Positions 1 to 7,369 of a DNA stretch of 11,042 nt are shown piece by piece. A program made the translations under genes and the position numbers. The notes under the pieces were generated by a model. The model had not been told where the DNA came from and searched no databases. It saw only the letters and a list, made by a program, of their open reading frames with translations. The stretch is from JBCDIQ01 sp039024295 (GTDB taxonomy: Bacteria > Bacteroidota > Bacteroidia > J057): NCBI GenBank assembly GCA_039024295.1, contig JBCDIQ010000185.1, positions 1 to 11,042 of the forward strand. The letters are read 5' to 3'. Numbering within the stretch: position 1 is the first letter of the stretch; each line of letters starts with the position of its first letter.

Positions 1-415
1 CTCCCCTGCATGCCAGGGCTGGAAAGCGGGTAAACCAGGCATTAATTTTCAAGAGGACCTTGTCCGAATCGAACCGAAAGCGATAGCCTCCCACTTGGTA
101 CCCCTTTTCCAGTGCGTGTTCAATATCATCTAAAAAATCAACTGGAGGCCGTGAGTCAGCATGAACGAAATAAAGTGTGTTGCCGCTCGCCCGTTGAGCT
201 GCCTCATTCATCTGGGGGCCTCGACCAGGATGCTTAGCTTTAAATGCCACATCAGCCCCATGGTCTGTTGCGACTGTTAAGGTATCATCGCTACTGCCTG
301 CGTCCACTACAATGATTTCCAGGAGGCGCCTGTCAGCTTTTTGCCTCAGGTAAGGCAAAAGGACCGCCAAGTTTTCCGCTTCATTCAAAGTGGGGATGAT
401 GAGGGAAAGGCGCAT
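1..415 (-). CDS. Family 2 glycosyltransferase, TIGR04283-like (5' part only; runs off the window)
   Basis: The first 138 codons of a GT-A fold glycosyltransferase are visible; the 3' end lies beyond base 1. The N-terminus begins with the usual family 2 pattern SLIIPTLNEAENL (residues 4-16), then EIIVVDAGSSDDT (33-45), which forms the nucleotide-sugar binding strand and loop. It continues with GRGPQMNEAA (64-73) and VHADSRPP (84-91), where D87 sits at the DxD-like metal site. The combination of GRGxQMN and HADxxxP is characteristic of the TIGR04283 group, named for association with rSAM/selenodomain or arsenosugar-type clusters; those neighbours are not in this window, so the substrate is unknown. 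The start at 415 is the only ATG in front of the conserved strand. No good Shine-Dalgarno sequence is present. It lies 137 bp downstream of purC on the same strand and could be read through from it. Confidence 0.85.
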   Translation of the reverse strand, partial: MRLSLIIPTLNEAENLAVLLPYLRQKADRRLLEIIVVDAGSSDDTLTVATDHGADVAFKAKHPGRGPQMNEAAQRASGNTLYFVHADSRPPVDFLDDIEHALEKGYQVGGYRFRFDSDKVLLKINAWFTRFPALACRG

Positions 416-568
416 AGGAGGTTATAGGTTTAAGGCTTTAGGTATTAGATAGAGATTAGTGGGTCACTTTATTAGAAAACAATTGGAATTTCAAGATGCC
501 TATCCTAGTTACCTGGTACCTACCACCTAAGCTAATACCTATCAGCTAATAACTAAGACCTGATACCT
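416..568. repeat. Degenerate ACCT/TAGGTATTAG-type repeat cluster with inverted arms
   Basis: The spacer between purC and the glycosyltransferase is filled with imperfect short repeats. The 10-mer TAGGTATTAG occurs at 439-448 and its exact reverse complement at 532-541. Further ACCT-containing units recur at 511-514, 518-521, 525-528, 537-540, 558-561 and 565-568, the last two inside the 3' end of purC. The left part (about 421-459) carries related units in the opposite orientation. The arrangement could allow a long imperfect hairpin with a loop of about 80 bases. There is no T-run typical of an intrinsic terminator. The function is unknown; it could be a degraded intergenic repeat family. 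Confidence 0.4.
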
Positions 569-1506
569 TTCAACGCTTCCTCCACATTATCCTGGATTCG
601 CGCCGTAGCACCAGCTCCATCAGCCGGCTGGAAAGTACGGCCTGTTACCTGTTCAAACAGTTCAACGTACCTTCCTGTTACGTGGGCCACAAACTCATCC
701 GGCATTTCCGGCATGGTTTGGCCTTCCTTGCCTTGGAAGCCATTTTCCATCAGCCACTCACGAACAAACTCTTTGGAGAGCTGGCGCTGGGATTCTCCCA
801 CAGCCTGGCGTGCTTCATAGCCGTCGAGGTAATAATAACGAGAGGAGTCAGGCGTGTGGATTTCATCAATCACAAAAATTTTGTCATCATAGCTTCCAAA
901 TTCATATTTGGTGTCGACCAGGATCAGGCCACGGTCTTCCGCCATTTGGGTACCACGCTTAAACAGTTCCAGCGCATGGTGACGAATCTGAGCCCAGTCT
1001 TCTTCAGCTACGAGACCCGAGCGAAGAATCTCTCGTTCGCTGATGTCCTCGTCGTGGCCAATCTGGGATTTTGTGGCTGGGGTAATGATGGGCTCGGGCA
1101 GCCGGTCGCTTTCCTTCAGCCCATCAGGTAAGGCGACCCCACACAATTCACGTTTGCCGTCCCGGTATTCCCGCCAGGCATGGCCGGCCAGGTATGCACG
1201 AACTACCACTTCCACAGGATAGGGCTTACACTTCAGGCCAATTGTCACATTCGGGTCGGGAACTGCAATTACGTGGGAAGGGATGTCTGCCTGGACCGCT
1301 GCGAAAAAATGCGCGGAGGTCTGGTTGAGCACTTGCCCTTTGTTGGGAATAGCTCGGGGTAAAATGTGGTCAAAAGCAGAAATGCGGTCACTGGCGACAA
1401 TCACCAGAAATTGGTCATCTATGTTGTACACATCCCGGACCTTGCCGCGGTAAGCTTCAAGCTGGCCAGAAAAATGAAAATCGGTCTGTGAAATTGCGGT
1501 GGGCAT
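553..1506 (-). CDS. purC: Phosphoribosylaminoimidazole-succinocarboxamide synthase (SAICAR synthase)
   Basis: This cytoplasmic enzyme joins CAIR and L-aspartate using ATP to make SAICAR in de novo purine synthesis. The 317-residue length suits the longer, yeast-like form rather than the roughly 240-residue E. coli form. Recognisable parts are GKVRDVY (residues 21-27, N-terminal ATP-binding strand), VASDRISAFDHILP (37-50), SAICAR synthase signature 1 around PYPVEVVVRAYLAGHA (95-110), ITPATKSQIGHDEDIS (141-156, substrate region) and signature 2 LVDTKYEFG (196-204), followed by IDEIHTPDSSRY (213-224). The start at 1506 gives a natural N-terminus and lies 27 bp below a TATCTTTG -7 element. There is no clear Shine-Dalgarno sequence, which is normal in Bacteroidota. 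Transcription is divergent from the nrd genes. Nothing suggests damage. Confidence 0.97.
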   Translation of the reverse strand: MPTAISQTDFHFSGQLEAYRGKVRDVYNIDDQFLVIVASDRISAFDHILPRAIPNKGQVLNQTSAHFFAAVQADIPSHVIAVPDPNVTIGLKCKPYPVEVVVRAYLAGHAWREYRDGKRELCGVALPDGLKESDRLPEPIITPATKSQIGHDEDISEREILRSGLVAEEDWAQIRHHALELFKRGTQMAEDRGLILVDTKYEFGSYDDKIFVIDEIHTPDSSRYYYLDGYEARQAVGESQRQLSKEFVREWLMENGFQGKEGQTMPEMPDEFVAHVTGRYVELFEQVTGRTFQPADGAGATARIQDNVEEALKGIRS

Positions 1507-1533
1507 AAGTAATTATCCGTTGGATTGTTGGGG

Positions 1534-1541
1534 CAAAGATA
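1534..1541 (-). promoter_or_regulatory. Bacteroidota-type -7 element for purC (TATCTTTG)
   Basis: Read on the minus strand this is TATCTTTG, a full match to the TAnnTTTG -7 consensus of Bacteroidota sigma factors. It sits 27 bp upstream of the purC ATG. The -33 region 19 bp further upstream reads TTTCA, only a weak match to TTTG. The transcript would have a leader of roughly 20 bases. Confidence 0.6.
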
Positions 1542-1601
1542 CATCTACATACGTGAGTTATGAAATATGAAAAAACCTTCACTTGTGGCCAGGAAATGGG
1601 G

Positions 1602-1610
1602 TTATCCACA
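1602..1610 (+). promoter_or_regulatory. DnaA box-like site 1 (TTATCCACA)
   Basis: TTATCCACA matches the DnaA box consensus TTATNCACA perfectly. It lies 246 bp upstream of the likely nrdB start and 33 bp before the tandem pair. All three sites have the same orientation, towards nrdB. Confidence 0.6.
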
Positions 1611-1643
1611 GTCCCAATGGTTAATTCCTTACTGCTTTGTGAC

Positions 1644-1661
1644 TTATCCACTTTATCCACA
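1644..1661 (+). promoter_or_regulatory. Tandem abutting DnaA box-like sites 2 and 3
   Basis: Two 9-mers follow each other without a gap: TTATCCACT (1644-1652, one mismatch to the consensus) and TTATCCACA (1653-1661, perfect). Head-to-tail DnaA boxes upstream of ribonucleotide reductase genes are known to regulate nrdAB in E. coli, linking dNTP supply to replication initiation. Use of the same logic here is an inference from position and sequence. Confidence 0.6.
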
Positions 1662-1855
1662 GAGTTGTTGAAAACTCCCTATCGAATTTAGGGTCTTAAA
1701 CATGAAATTTGATAAGATCGGTATCTATTCAAGGTGCCCCTGACTTAGTCCTTTACAATTAACGAACCGATACTTTTTCATCTGTGGTTGTATTTCTGAT
1801 ACAGCCTGGGGAATCTCACTGGATAAATTCATCAATCAACATACATAAACAAACT

Positions 1856-2833
1856 ATGGTCAACGCACACGAAGAGCCACTATTGAAGGAAAATCCCAAC
1901 CGCTTTGTTCTCTTTCCCATCCAGGAGCACGATATCTGGGAATACTACAAAAAAGCAGAAGCCAGCTTTTGGACAGCTGAGGAAATAGACCTTTCAGCAG
2001 ATTTAGCCGACTGGGCCAAACTAAATGACAACGAGCGTCACTTCATCAAACACGTACTCGCATTTTTCGCTGCAAGTGATGGCATCGTGAATGAAAACCT
2101 TGCCGAGCAATTCATCAACGAAGTACAGGTAACCGAAGCAAAGTTTTTCTATGGCTTCCAAATTGCCATTGAGAATATTCATTCCGAGACCTACAGCCTA
2201 CTGATTGATACCTACATCAAGGACAGCGCAGAAAAAGACCATTTGTTTAATGCAATGGAGACGGTACCTGCTGTGCAGAAAAAAGCACAATGGGCTTTGC
2301 GTTGGATCAACAACCAGCAATCGTTCGCCGAGCGTCTCATTGCATTCGCAGCTGTGGAAGGTATCTTCTTTTCCGGTAGTTTCTGCTCTATTTTCTGGTT
2401 GAAAAAGCGTGGCCTCATGCCGGGGCTTTCCTTCTCAAATGAGTTGATCAGCCGTGACGAAGGCCTGCACTGTGATTTTGCTTGTCTGTTGTTCTCCAAA
2501 ATGATCAATAAGCCTTCCTACGAGCGGGTAAAAGAAATTCTTTGTGATGCAGTTGCCATTGAAAAAGAATTTATCAGCGAAGCCCTGCCCGTTTCTTTGA
2601 TCGGTATGAATGGCGATATGATGAAGGAATACATCGAGTTTGTCGCTGACCGTTTATTTAATGCCCTGGGGTTTGACAAGGTGTATCACACCGCCAATCC
2701 TTTCCCATGGATGGAACTCATTTCTCTCCAAGGAAAGACCAACTTCTTCGAGAAGCGTGTGGCAGAATACCAGAAGGCTGGTGTCATGAGCACCGTCGAA
2801 GACAAAGAGTTTTCGCTAGACGAAGATTTCTAA
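1856..2833 (+). CDS. nrdB: Class Ia ribonucleoside-diphosphate reductase, small (R2, radical) subunit
   Basis: R2 houses the diiron centre and the stable tyrosyl radical that starts ribonucleotide reduction in the R1 partner. Counting from the ATG at 1856 (325 residues), the iron ligands can be placed by comparison with mouse R2: D45, E106, H109, E168, E202 and H205, with the radical tyrosine Y113 in ENIHSETYSLL. The C-terminal tail ends FSLDEDF, close to the eukaryotic tail that docks onto R1. The overall sequence is strikingly similar to eukaryotic R2, a known trait of Bacteroidota enzymes. An in-frame ATG at 1784 would add 24 residues, but these do not resemble the family, so 1856 is preferred. 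The gene lies 96 bp before nrdA, probably in one operon, behind the DnaA-box cluster. Confidence 0.96.
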   Translation: MVNAHEEPLLKENPNRFVLFPIQEHDIWEYYKKAEASFWTAEEIDLSADLADWAKLNDNERHFIKHVLAFFAASDGIVNENLAEQFINEVQVTEAKFFYGFQIAIENIHSETYSLLIDTYIKDSAEKDHLFNAMETVPAVQKKAQWALRWINNQQSFAERLIAFAAVEGIFFSGSFCSIFWLKKRGLMPGLSFSNELISRDEGLHCDFACLLFSKMINKPSYERVKEILCDAVAIEKEFISEALPVSLIGMNGDMMKEYIEFVADRLFNALGFDKVYHTANPFPWMELISLQGKTNFFEKRVAEYQKAGVMSTVEDKEFSLDEDF

Positions 2834-2929
2834 CCTGAGAACCGTTCACTTTTCATATACCGGGGTAGGATTTCTCCACCAGAATGCTGCCTCGGTTAAT
2901 CTCACTCATCCCCCCAATAATTCTAAGAT

Positions 2930-5386
2930 ATGTTTGTAATAAAAAGAAGCGGGAAGAAGGAAGAAGTAAAGCTCGATAAGATTACCGCTCGAATCAAAAA
3001 ACTGTGCTACGGACTGGACCCGCGTTACGTAGATCCCATCAATGTATCTCTTAAGGTCGTCCAGGGCCTCTACGATGGTGTAACCACCACAGAACTGGAC
3101 AACCTGGCTGCCGAAACTGCGGCTTCCATGACCACCAAGCACCCTGACTACGCAAAACTTGCTGCACGCGTAGCGGTGTCCAACCTGCACAAGAATACAG
3201 AAAAGTCATTTTCACGGACAGCACGTAAGCTCCAGCGGTATGTTGATCCCAAAACCAATGAACCTGCTCCCTTGATCTCAGCCGACATTGAGAAAATCAT
3301 CTGGAAAAATCGGGACCGCCTCGATTCCGCCATCATCTATGACCGGGACTACAACTTTGACTACTTCGGTTTTAAGACCCTTGAACGGTCTTACCTCCTG
3401 AAGATGGAAGGGAAAATTGTGGAGCGTCCTCAGCATATGCTCATGCGTGTAGCCATTGGAATTCATGGAGAGGATGTAGATGCAGCAGTGGAGACCTATA
3501 ACCTCATGTCAGAGAAGTGGTTCATCCATGCAACCCCTACCCTCTTCAATGCCGGTACTCCCAAGCCTCAGCTTTCTTCTTGTTTCTTGTTGACCATGCA
3601 GGAAGACAGCATCGAAGGCATCTATGACACCCTTCGCCAGTGTGCATTGATTTCCCAGTCTGCTGGTGGAATCGGCCTGAGCATCCACAATGTGCGTGCG
3701 ACCGGCAGCTACATCAAAGGCACCAATGGCACTTCAAATGGCATCATCCCGATGCTCCGCGTATTCAATGACACCGCTCGTTATGTGGACCAGGGCGGCG
3801 GCAAGCGTAAAGGCGCATTTGCAATGTACCTTGAGCCCTGGCATGCAGATGTATTTGAATTCCTCGACCTGAAGAAAAACCACGGCAAGGAAGAGCTTCG
3901 TGCACGCGACCTGTTCTACGCCATGTGGATTCCTGACCTCTTCATGAAGCGGGTAAAAGAAGATGGGGATTGGTCATTGTTCTGCCCACATGAGGCACCT
4001 GGGCTGTACGATTCCCACAGCGAAGAATTTGAGCGTCTGTATCATGAACATGAAGCAAATGGACTTGCCCGTAGAACCGTGCCTGCGCGTGAATTGTGGA
4101 ACAAGATTCTGGAATCTCAGATAGAAACAGGTACGCCCTACATCCTGTACAAAGATGCGGCAAACCGTAAATCCAACCAGCAAAACCTGGGCACGATCCG
4201 TTCCAGTAACCTCTGTACCGAAATTATCGAGTACACTTCTCCAGACGAGGTAGCGGTTTGTAACCTGGCTTCTCTGGCGTTGAGCAATTATGTAATCGAC
4301 GGTGCGTTTGACCACGAAAAGCTATACGAGGTAACCAAAGTTGTGACCCGTAACCTGAATAAGGTCATTGACATCAACTATTACCCTGTTCCTGAAGCGG
4401 AAAATTCCAATATGCGTCACCGCCCAATTGGACTTGGCGTACAGGGATTGGCAGATGCCTTTGTCAAGCTCAGGTTGCCCTTCGAAAGTGAAGAGGCGCA
4501 GCAATTGAACCGAGACATTTTTGAGACCATATACTTTGCTGCCTGTGAAGCCTCTACAGAGTTAGCCGAGGACTTAGGCCATTACGAGTCTTATCCGGGT
4601 TCTCCTGCCAGCCAAGGAAACCTCCAGTTTGACCTGTGGGGCGTTACGCCTTCTGATCGCTGGGATTGGTCCGGGCTGAAGAAGCAGATTGCCAAGCATG
4701 GCATGCGCAACAGCTTGTTGGTAGCACCAATGCCTACCGCCTCCACCTCTCAGATCCTCGGCAATAACGAGTGCTTCGAACCTTTTACCTCGAACCTCTA
4801 TACCCGCCGTACCCTTTCAGGAGAGTTTGTGGTAGTGAATAAGTACCTCCTCAAAGACCTCATCGAGCTTGGTCTATGGAATGACACCATGAAGGACCGC
4901 CTCATTGCTGCGAATGGTTCTGTGCAGAGCATTCCCGAAGTGCCTCAGCACTTGAAAGAGTTGTACAAAACTACTTGGGAAATCAGCCAAAAGACCATTA
5001 TCGAAATGGCTGCTGACCGTGGTGCCTACATCTGCCAAAGCCAGAGCATGAACATCCACCTGGAAAATGCGACCTTCAAGAAGCTGACTTCTATGCACTT
5101 CTACGCATGGCAGAAGGGCCTCAAAACGGGCACCTATTATCTCCGCACCAAGGCTGCTACGGATGCGATCAAATTTACCGTGGACACTTCTGTACTCCAG
5201 CAGGAAAAGCAGAAGAAAGAAGCCATCGCCGCTCCAGTTGTGGCAGCAGCCCCTATGACTTCCAATGGAAACGGTGCCCAGATCCAAGCGGCTCCTTCTG
5301 AGGGAATTTCTGAAATCACCCTCGCTGATGTGGAAGGAAAGGTGTGCCGGATCGATGATCCTGACTGCGAGAGCTGCAGTGCTTAA
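2930..5386 (+). CDS. nrdA: Class Ia ribonucleoside-diphosphate reductase, large (R1, catalytic) subunit
   Basis: R1 reduces ribonucleoside diphosphates to deoxy forms in the cytoplasm, with R2. An N-terminal ATP-cone (about residues 1-90, opening FVIKRSGKKEEV) provides overall allosteric control. Active-site residues fall at the same numbers as in human RRM1: C218 (QLSSCFLL), N427, C429 and E431 (NLCTEI), and C444 (VAVCNLAS). The radical-transfer tyrosine pair is Y736-Y737 in TGTYYLRT. The C-terminal redox tail ends CESCSA (C813, C816), with an additional C806. An Ala/Pro/Gln-rich linker (about 762-795) joins the barrel to this swinging tail. At 818 residues it is slightly longer than human R1 (792), mostly because of that linker. 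No intein or gap is visible. The 96-bp spacer after nrdB holds no obvious terminator or strong promoter, so co-transcription is likely. Confidence 0.97.
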   Translation: MFVIKRSGKKEEVKLDKITARIKKLCYGLDPRYVDPINVSLKVVQGLYDGVTTTELDNLAAETAASMTTKHPDYAKLAARVAVSNLHKNTEKSFSRTARKLQRYVDPKTNEPAPLISADIEKIIWKNRDRLDSAIIYDRDYNFDYFGFKTLERSYLLKMEGKIVERPQHMLMRVAIGIHGEDVDAAVETYNLMSEKWFIHATPTLFNAGTPKPQLSSCFLLTMQEDSIEGIYDTLRQCALISQSAGGIGLSIHNVRATGSYIKGTNGTSNGIIPMLRVFNDTARYVDQGGGKRKGAFAMYLEPWHADVFEFLDLKKNHGKEELRARDLFYAMWIPDLFMKRVKEDGDWSLFCPHEAPGLYDSHSEEFERLYHEHEANGLARRTVPARELWNKILESQIETGTPYILYKDAANRKSNQQNLGTIRSSNLCTEIIEYTSPDEVAVCNLASLALSNYVIDGAFDHEKLYEVTKVVTRNLNKVIDINYYPVPEAENSNMRHRPIGLGVQGLADAFVKLRLPFESEEAQQLNRDIFETIYFAACEASTELAEDLGHYESYPGSPASQGNLQFDLWGVTPSDRWDWSGLKKQIAKHGMRNSLLVAPMPTASTSQILGNNECFEPFTSNLYTRRTLSGEFVVVNKYLLKDLIELGLWNDTMKDRLIAANGSVQSIPEVPQHLKELYKTTWEISQKTIIEMAADRGAYICQSQSMNIHLENATFKKLTSMHFYAWQKGLKTGTYYLRTKAATDAIKFTVDTSVLQQEKQKKEAIAAPVVAAAPMTSNGNGAQIQAAPSEGISEITLADVEGKVCRIDDPDCESCSA

Positions 5387-5411
5387 GACTTCTTGGTATT
5401 GAATCATATGG

Positions 5412-5446
5412 AGCCCCTTTCAGAAGAGAGGGGCTTTTTGTTTTTT
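5412..5446 (+). terminator. Intrinsic terminator of the nrdBA operon
   Basis: The stem AGCCCCTTTC (5412-5421) pairs with GAGAGGGGCT (5426-5435) over 10 bp, with one G-T pair, around the loop AGAA. T-runs follow at 5435-5439 and 5441-5446. It starts 26 bp after the nrdA stop and separates the housekeeping operon from the accessory genes behind it. Confidence 0.9.
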
Positions 5447-5468
5447 AAAGATGAAACAAAATCAAAAA

Positions 5469-5501
5469 TTTGCCAGTAAAAATAAATATTGGTTATTTTT
5501 G
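5469..5501 (+). promoter_or_regulatory. Promoter of the AbiE-like unit, predicted leaderless
   Basis: A -33 element TTTG (5469-5472) and a -7 element TATTTTTG (5494-5501) are separated by 21 bp, a good match to the Bacteroidota promoter pattern. Only five bases (5502-5506) lie between the -7 element and the ATG at 5507, so transcription should begin at or next to the start codon and give a leaderless mRNA. Confidence 0.6.
5478..5500. promoter_or_regulatory. Inverted repeat over the -7 element; candidate antitoxin operator
   Basis: AAAAATAA (5478-5485) and TTATTTTT (5493-5500) form a perfect 8-bp inverted repeat with a 7-bp centre. It covers the promoter spacer and -7 element. In the studied AbiE systems the antitoxin AbiEi represses its own promoter by binding inverted repeats, so this is the natural operator candidate. 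The low complexity of the arms lowers certainty. Confidence 0.4.
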
Positions 5502-5506
5502 GATAA

Positions 5507-6268
5507 ATGGATTCACTAGAACAACTGTTAAAAAACAAATTTGGGAAGCGTAATATATTCTCGCGAGAGGAGCTTTGGGATTTTTTCAGGGAAAACGAAA
5601 GCGATCTTAAGAAGAGCACATTTGGATGGAGAATACATAACCTCAAAAACCGCCAAGTGCTCACTGCATTAGGAGGAGGAAGGTATACCCTGGAAAGTCA
5701 ACCTTCATATGAGCCTAAACTGTCTCCTACAGCCCTAGAAATAGCTTCAATTGTGGCATCAAATTATGCGGCAGTACAGTATTGTGTTTGGGAAACTAAT
5801 TGGCTAAATGAATTTACATTACACCAAACGACCCGTAGCATGTTAATAGTTGAGATAGAAAAGGAATATGCAGAATCCCTATTTTATTTACTTAAAGATA
5901 ATATAGATTCAGGAATATTTCTCAATCCTGGCAGAACAGAAATCGAACTGTACATACCCGAGAGCAATCATCCCGTAATCATAAAAAAATTTATATCGAG
6001 GAGTCCCGTTCAATCTTCCGAGAGCCATGTTCCGGCCATAAAGTCACCAAGTATTGAGAAAATCCTGGTAGATATTTATGCGGAAAAAAAGCTATTTACT
6101 CCCTATCAAGGCAGTGAACTCCTACACATATTCCGCTCGGCCTTCGAAACCTATCTGGTGAATACCACGCGGATGCTCAGCTATGCACGAAGAAGAGAGA
6201 CACAGGCAGGACTAGAAGAGTTTATGAAAGAACATTTTCCCCAGTTCCTCAAAGTGGATAGCATATGA
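5507..6268 (+). CDS. AbiEi-like antitoxin / transcriptional repressor, DUF6577 type
   Basis: A 253-residue protein of the DUF6577 kind, which in Bacteroidota precedes AbiEii nucleotidyltransferase toxins and plays the role of AbiEi. Residues 1-62 look like a winged helix-turn-helix: helices around SLEQLLKNKF and SREELWDFF, a recognition stretch STFGWRIHNLKNRQVL (37-52), and a wing ending GGGRYTL. The middle contains VWETNWLNEFTLHQ (94-107). The C-terminal half has SIEKILVDIYAEKKLF (182-197) and a basic helix LSYARRRE (224-231), typical of the family. The expected role is to repress its own promoter and counteract the toxin, without binding it stably in known type IV AbiE systems; that is inferred from family. 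Its stop overlaps the toxin start by 4 bp (ATGA). The A+T-rich composition differs from nrdA, suggesting horizontal gain. Confidence 0.75.
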   Translation: MDSLEQLLKNKFGKRNIFSREELWDFFRENESDLKKSTFGWRIHNLKNRQVLTALGGGRYTLESQPSYEPKLSPTALEIASIVASNYAAVQYCVWETNWLNEFTLHQTTRSMLIVEIEKEYAESLFYLLKDNIDSGIFLNPGRTEIELYIPESNHPVIIKKFISRSPVQSSESHVPAIKSPSIEKILVDIYAEKKLFTPYQGSELLHIFRSAFETYLVNTTRMLSYARRRETQAGLEEFMKEHFPQFLKVDSI

Positions 6269-7359
6269 TTTCGGAGAGATGTTTTTCAAAAGAGTGGCTG
6301 GAGTCATTTCGGAAAGAGCAGGCCCATCAGAAGATTGATCAACTTATCTTGGAAAAGATGATTTATGCTTTACACTTGGTGGAAAGGCTAAAAACCAACG
6401 GACTTGAGTTTATATTCAAAGGGGGAACCAGTCTGATTTTACTGCTTGAAAAAGGAAATCGTTTTTCGATCGATATAGATATTGTCTCAACGGTTTCCAG
6501 AGAAAAATTGGAGGATATTCTGAATGATGTCATTAACACCTCCCGGTTTTCCACCTTTCAGTTAGATACACTTCGGAGCTACAAGGTAGGTGTTCCCAAA
6601 GCACATTATATATTCAGCTTCGAATCAGCTTTTCATAGCAGGTTTTCTGGAAAAATCCTGTTAGACATTTTGATTGAGGAAAACCTCTATCCTGAAGTCA
6701 TCTCTAAACCAATTAGTACAAAATGGATTCAGACAGAAAGAGAAGTAAAGGTTATGATGCCTTCTGTGGATTCGATCACAGGTGATAAATTGACTGCCTT
6801 TGCACCGAATACAGTTGGGATTCCTTATGAGAAGAAAGGTCAGTCGTGCTCCATGGAAATGTGTAAGCAGTTGTTTGATTTGGGAAAATTATTTGACAAG
6901 CTCGAAAATATAGAAACCGTAGCTGAAAGCTTTTTCAGCTTTGCCAATCGGGAGATTATGTACCGAGAATCTCCTGCCGAGTCGTTCCCCCTTACTCCCG
7001 AATTGGTTTTACGAGACACAATTGACACATGCGTGATTATTGCCAAGCGTGGAAAAGGAACGCAGGAGGAGAAGGTAAAATTTAGTCAATTGCAAGCTGG
7101 TATCAGAGCCTTCGGATCTAGTTTTTTAATGGAGGACAAATTCAGAATAGAAGATGCCATTACTGCTGCGGGAAAAGTAGCTTACTTGGCAGGGAAAATC
7201 ATGAAAAGTGACTATACCCCATTAGAAAAATATGAACCCTCAAAAGCCGATGCCCTGATGGTAGATGACCAACGATGGAACTTTCTGAATCGCCTCAGAA
7301 AACTACCAGATACCTCAGGCTTTTTCTATTGGTACCAAGCATTACCTTTCATTTCTTAA
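6265..7359 (+). CDS. AbiEii/AbiGii-family nucleotidyltransferase toxin
   Basis: A DUF1814-type nucleotidyltransferase, the toxin half of an AbiE-like type IV toxin-antitoxin pair. The NTase signature is clear: FKGGTSLILLL (51-61) followed by RFSIDIDIV (66-74), with D70 and D72 as metal-binding acidic residues. ILLDILIEEN (131-140) supplies a likely third carboxylate, D134, and ITGDKLTAF (171-179) is the conserved GDKL motif with K175. KQLFDLGKLFD (201-211) resembles the later conserved helix. At 364 residues it is longer than many family members, with an extra C-terminal helical part. Relatives transfer nucleotides to tRNA acceptor ends and stop growth; the target here is unknown. Translation is probably coupled to the antitoxin through the ATGA overlap. 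The sequence is A+T-rich like its partner. The stop at 7357-7359 lies only 10 bases before the expected first codon of the next gene. Confidence 0.85.
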   Translation: MISERCFSKEWLESFRKEQAHQKIDQLILEKMIYALHLVERLKTNGLEFIFKGGTSLILLLEKGNRFSIDIDIVSTVSREKLEDILNDVINTSRFSTFQLDTLRSYKVGVPKAHYIFSFESAFHSRFSGKILLDILIEENLYPEVISKPISTKWIQTEREVKVMMPSVDSITGDKLTAFAPNTVGIPYEKKGQSCSMEMCKQLFDLGKLFDKLENIETVAESFFSFANREIMYRESPAESFPLTPELVLRDTIDTCVIIAKRGKGTQEEKVKFSQLQAGIRAFGSSFLMEDKFRIEDAITAAGKVAYLAGKIMKSDYTPLEKYEPSKADALMVDDQRWNFLNRLRKLPDTSGFFYWYQALPFIS

Positions 7360-7369
7360 ACTACATTTT

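Larger units (their letters stand above)
1507..1855. other. Divergent purC/nrdB control region (349 bp without a gene)
   Basis: This stretch separates the divergent purC and nrdB genes. It holds the purC -7 element near its left end and a group of DnaA-box-like 9-mers at 1602-1661, listed separately. Between the boxes and nrdB are a short inverted repeat CCCTA...TAGGG (1677-1681 and 1689-1693) and a -7-like TACTTTTT (1771-1778, one mismatch to TAnnTTTG, no convincing -33 partner) that may be the nrdB promoter. No site matching the NrdR box consensus was seen by eye. No convincing small gene is present; the open frame just upstream of nrdB (from 1784) looks like untranslated leader. Confidence 0.6.

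Noticed and set aside
682..1131. A 149-codon plus-strand open frame opposite purC.
   Set aside because: It is antisense to a well-supported purC and shows no protein family features.
1602..1661. The DnaA-box group as the chromosomal origin of replication.
   Set aside because: Only three boxes, no evident A+T-rich unwinding tract, and a direct regulatory explanation next to nrdB; it remains an alternative that GC skew could settle.
1677..1693. The inverted repeat CCCTA...TAGGG as a regulatory hairpin or operator.
   Set aside because: Five-base arms around a 7-base centre are easily found by chance, and nothing else supports it.
1784..1855. An upstream in-frame ATG that would extend NrdB by 24 residues.
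   Set aside because: The extra residues do not resemble R2 N-termini, while the protein starting at 1856 opens in the usual family manner.
2930..5386. A possible intein or insertion in nrdA, a common intein host gene.
   Set aside because: The sequence runs collinearly with class Ia R1 proteins through all conserved motifs without an insert.
4874..5407. A 177-codon minus-strand open frame opposite the nrdA 3' end.
   Set aside because: Shadow of a highly conserved gene, with no recognisable domain or promoter.
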